Part shown: positions 62,817 to 64,000 of the stretch, piece after piece
Position numbering within the stretch: position 1 is the first letter of the stretch
Layout of the letters: every line of letters starts with the position of its first letter
DNA from: Lacipirellulaceae bacterium
Lineage (GTDB): Bacteria; Planctomycetota; Planctomycetia; Pirellulales; Lacipirellulaceae
Reading direction: 5' to 3'
Assembly: GCA_040218535.1 (NCBI GenBank)
Contig: JAVJRG010000010.1
Coordinates: 248,001 to 312,000 of the forward strand
Length of the DNA: 64,000 nt
Position numbers and translations under genes: made by a program
Notes under the pieces: generated by a model
What the model was told of the DNA's origin: nothing
The model's input: only the letters and a program-made list of their open reading frames with translations
Database searches by the model: none

Positions 62817-64000
62817 ATGGCGACTTCGTCACATTCTAACCCTGAATCGGCTGGTTCCCAGAGCGGTTCCGCAGCGCGGGACGAAGATGCCTTTTGGGAA
62901 CTCGTTGCCGAAAGAATTGACGCTCTAGCCGCTGCGTGGGACGAACTCTCCGATGTCGTCGTCTCGTCGGTTAAGTTCTCGCCACCCCATCTTCGATCGT
63001 TCACTACAGGCTTAAGCGTAGATGAAACACGCCTGTTACTCATCGAACTCGTAAAAACTGACTTGGAATTCCGCTGGCAGCGTGATTTCGAGCCGCTAGA
63101 GATCGAACACTACGTCCGAGACTACCCTGAACTCGGGCTCGTCGAGCAACTTCCTTTGGAACTCTTGTACGAAGAGTTTCAGGCGAAAATCCAGGCCGGG
63201 CAACCCGTCTACGAGGAAGAGATTCGCGAGCGTTTTCCAGACAAGGCCGACGCGTTACTGGAATTGTTGGGCGGAATGGCGATCTCGGGTTCGCCAACCT
63301 GCACTTATTTCGCGGACACGCGACTGGCCGGACAACTGCCGGATACGCTCAAAGGCAATCACTCGGGGAGCCAAGCCCCCAAGAGCATCCAGCAGCAACT
63401 GGCAGATCTCCAACCGGGCGATTCGATTGAGGACTTTCAACTCGTCGCTTCGTTGGGCAGCGGTGCGTTCGCGCGTGTGTTTCTCGCCCGACAAGTCTCG
63501 ATGGAACGGCTCGTAGCGCTCAAAATTTCAGCCACATCTGGACGCGAGCCACAGACGCTCGCTCAGCTCGATCATCCGAACATCATACGGGTCTTCGATC
63601 AGCGCGAGTGCCAATCGCCGCCCGCACGGCTCCTCTACATGGAAGTCGCCCCTGGGGGGACGCTGCACGACCTGCTGAAATTGCTCGCTCAAAAACGCAA
63701 ATCTGTGGGAGGCATCAACTCGGCAGGGCAGGCGTTGCTGGATTCCATCGACTCACGATTGGCCACACTCGGGATGAGTCGGCCTGCTGATTCGTCGCGA
63801 CGAGAACGAATTGAAAATGCTCCATGGGTAGAGGTAGCTTGTCTGTTGGGTTCTGAAATCGCCGAGGGCCTCGCCTACGCCCACAAGCGCGGCGTACTGC
63901 ATCGCGACATCAAGCCAGCCAACGTGCTGCTTACCGCTGAGGCGACTCCGAAGCTAGCTGACTTCAACGTCAGTTACAACGGTGGACATGCTGAGGAGGA
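62817..64000 (+). CDS. Ser/Thr protein kinase, cut by the window end
   Basis: The frame stays open from an ATG at 62817 to the edge, giving about 394 residues without a stop. Residues about 1-205 have no domain I can name. The kinase domain begins near 206: LVASLGSGAFARVFLARQ (P-loop), ALKIS (Lys), LHRDIKPANVLL (catalytic loop), and ADFNVSYN where DFG is expected (DFN). It resembles the large planctomycete kinases that continue into other domains. The 64-base gap from the ECF gene suggests linked promoters. The 3' part and any C-terminal domain are missing. Confidence 0.88.
   Translation, partial: MATSSHSNPESAGSQSGSAARDEDAFWELVAERIDALAAAWDELSDVVVSSVKFSPPHLRSFTTGLSVDETRLLLIELVKTDLEFRWQRDFEPLEIEHYVRDYPELGLVEQLPLELLYEEFQAKIQAGQPVYEEEIRERFPDKADALLELLGGMAISGSPTCTYFADTRLAGQLPDTLKGNHSGSQAPKSIQQQLADLQPGDSIEDFQLVASLGSGAFARVFLARQVSMERLVALKISATSGREPQTLAQLDHPNIIRVFDQRECQSPPARLLYMEVAPGGTLHDLLKLLAQKRKSVGGINSAGQALLDSIDSRLATLGMSRPADSSRRERIENAPWVEVACLLGSEIAEGLAYAHKRGVLHRDIKPANVLLTAEATPKLADFNVSYNGGHAEE

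Overview
The window looks like chromosomal DNA of a planctomycete, most likely of the Pirellulales. The main evidence is lineage-typical gene content: a DUF1501 / PPC-domain / DUF1549-DUF1553 cytochrome / PSCyt1-WD40 gene block, small Ser/Thr kinases with DWG or DFN in place of DFG, an ECF sigma gene divergent from a Ser/Thr kinase, DUF3124, and several conserved proteins of no known function. Intergenic regions are rich in short hairpin repeats. Base composition is moderately GC-rich by eye and looks even across the window. I found no rRNA, tRNA, CRISPR array, phage or transposase gene.

Layout. 0.4-6.2 kb: a CsrA-receiver fusion, aconitase, an MtfA-like peptidase, a DinB-fold protein and a small membrane protein. 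6.4-9.2 kb: a lysA-like decarboxylase overlapping hisS. 9.3-12.8 kb: an ATP-grasp ligase and a 7TM protein with a dead transglutaminase domain, divergent from a retropepsin-like protease; this trio is the most system-like locus. 12.9-15.3 kb: KDPG aldolase, DUF3124 and pyrF. 15.6-24.4 kb: a four-gene surface/cytochrome block. 24.4-28.2 kb: a diadenylate cyclase and two envelope proteins. 28.4-36.8 kb: aldo/keto reductase, an orphan ABC permease, a membrane lipoprotein with an ABC ATPase, an SDR and two unknowns. 37.1-40.4 kb: trpB, a small membrane ORF, trpA and mutM. 40.4-47.0 kb: a Ser/Thr kinase, glnD, a P-II gene, amt and a cobalamin adenosyltransferase. 47.4-53.9 kb: an HlyD-like adaptor, a toroid protein, unknowns and a small histidine kinase. 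54-62 kb: nadD, priA, a haem-binding histidine kinase, rnhA, recG and a GNAT protein. 62.1 kb to the end: an ECF sigma factor and a truncated Ser/Thr kinase.

How the genes fit together. Amt, P-II and GlnD form a nitrogen-sensing unit read in one direction. TrpB and TrpA form tryptophan synthase. The four-gene block is probably co-transcribed, because its first three genes overlap. The ATP-grasp / 7TM / protease trio probably makes, exports or trims a peptide-like modification.

The strongest signals beyond ordinary annotation are: the CsrA-DHp-like-receiver fusion; about nine families of short inverted repeats between genes; one of those repeats apparently translated as the start of a secreted protein, and another within a signal peptide; and a two-helix ORF framed by inverted repeats between trpB and trpA.
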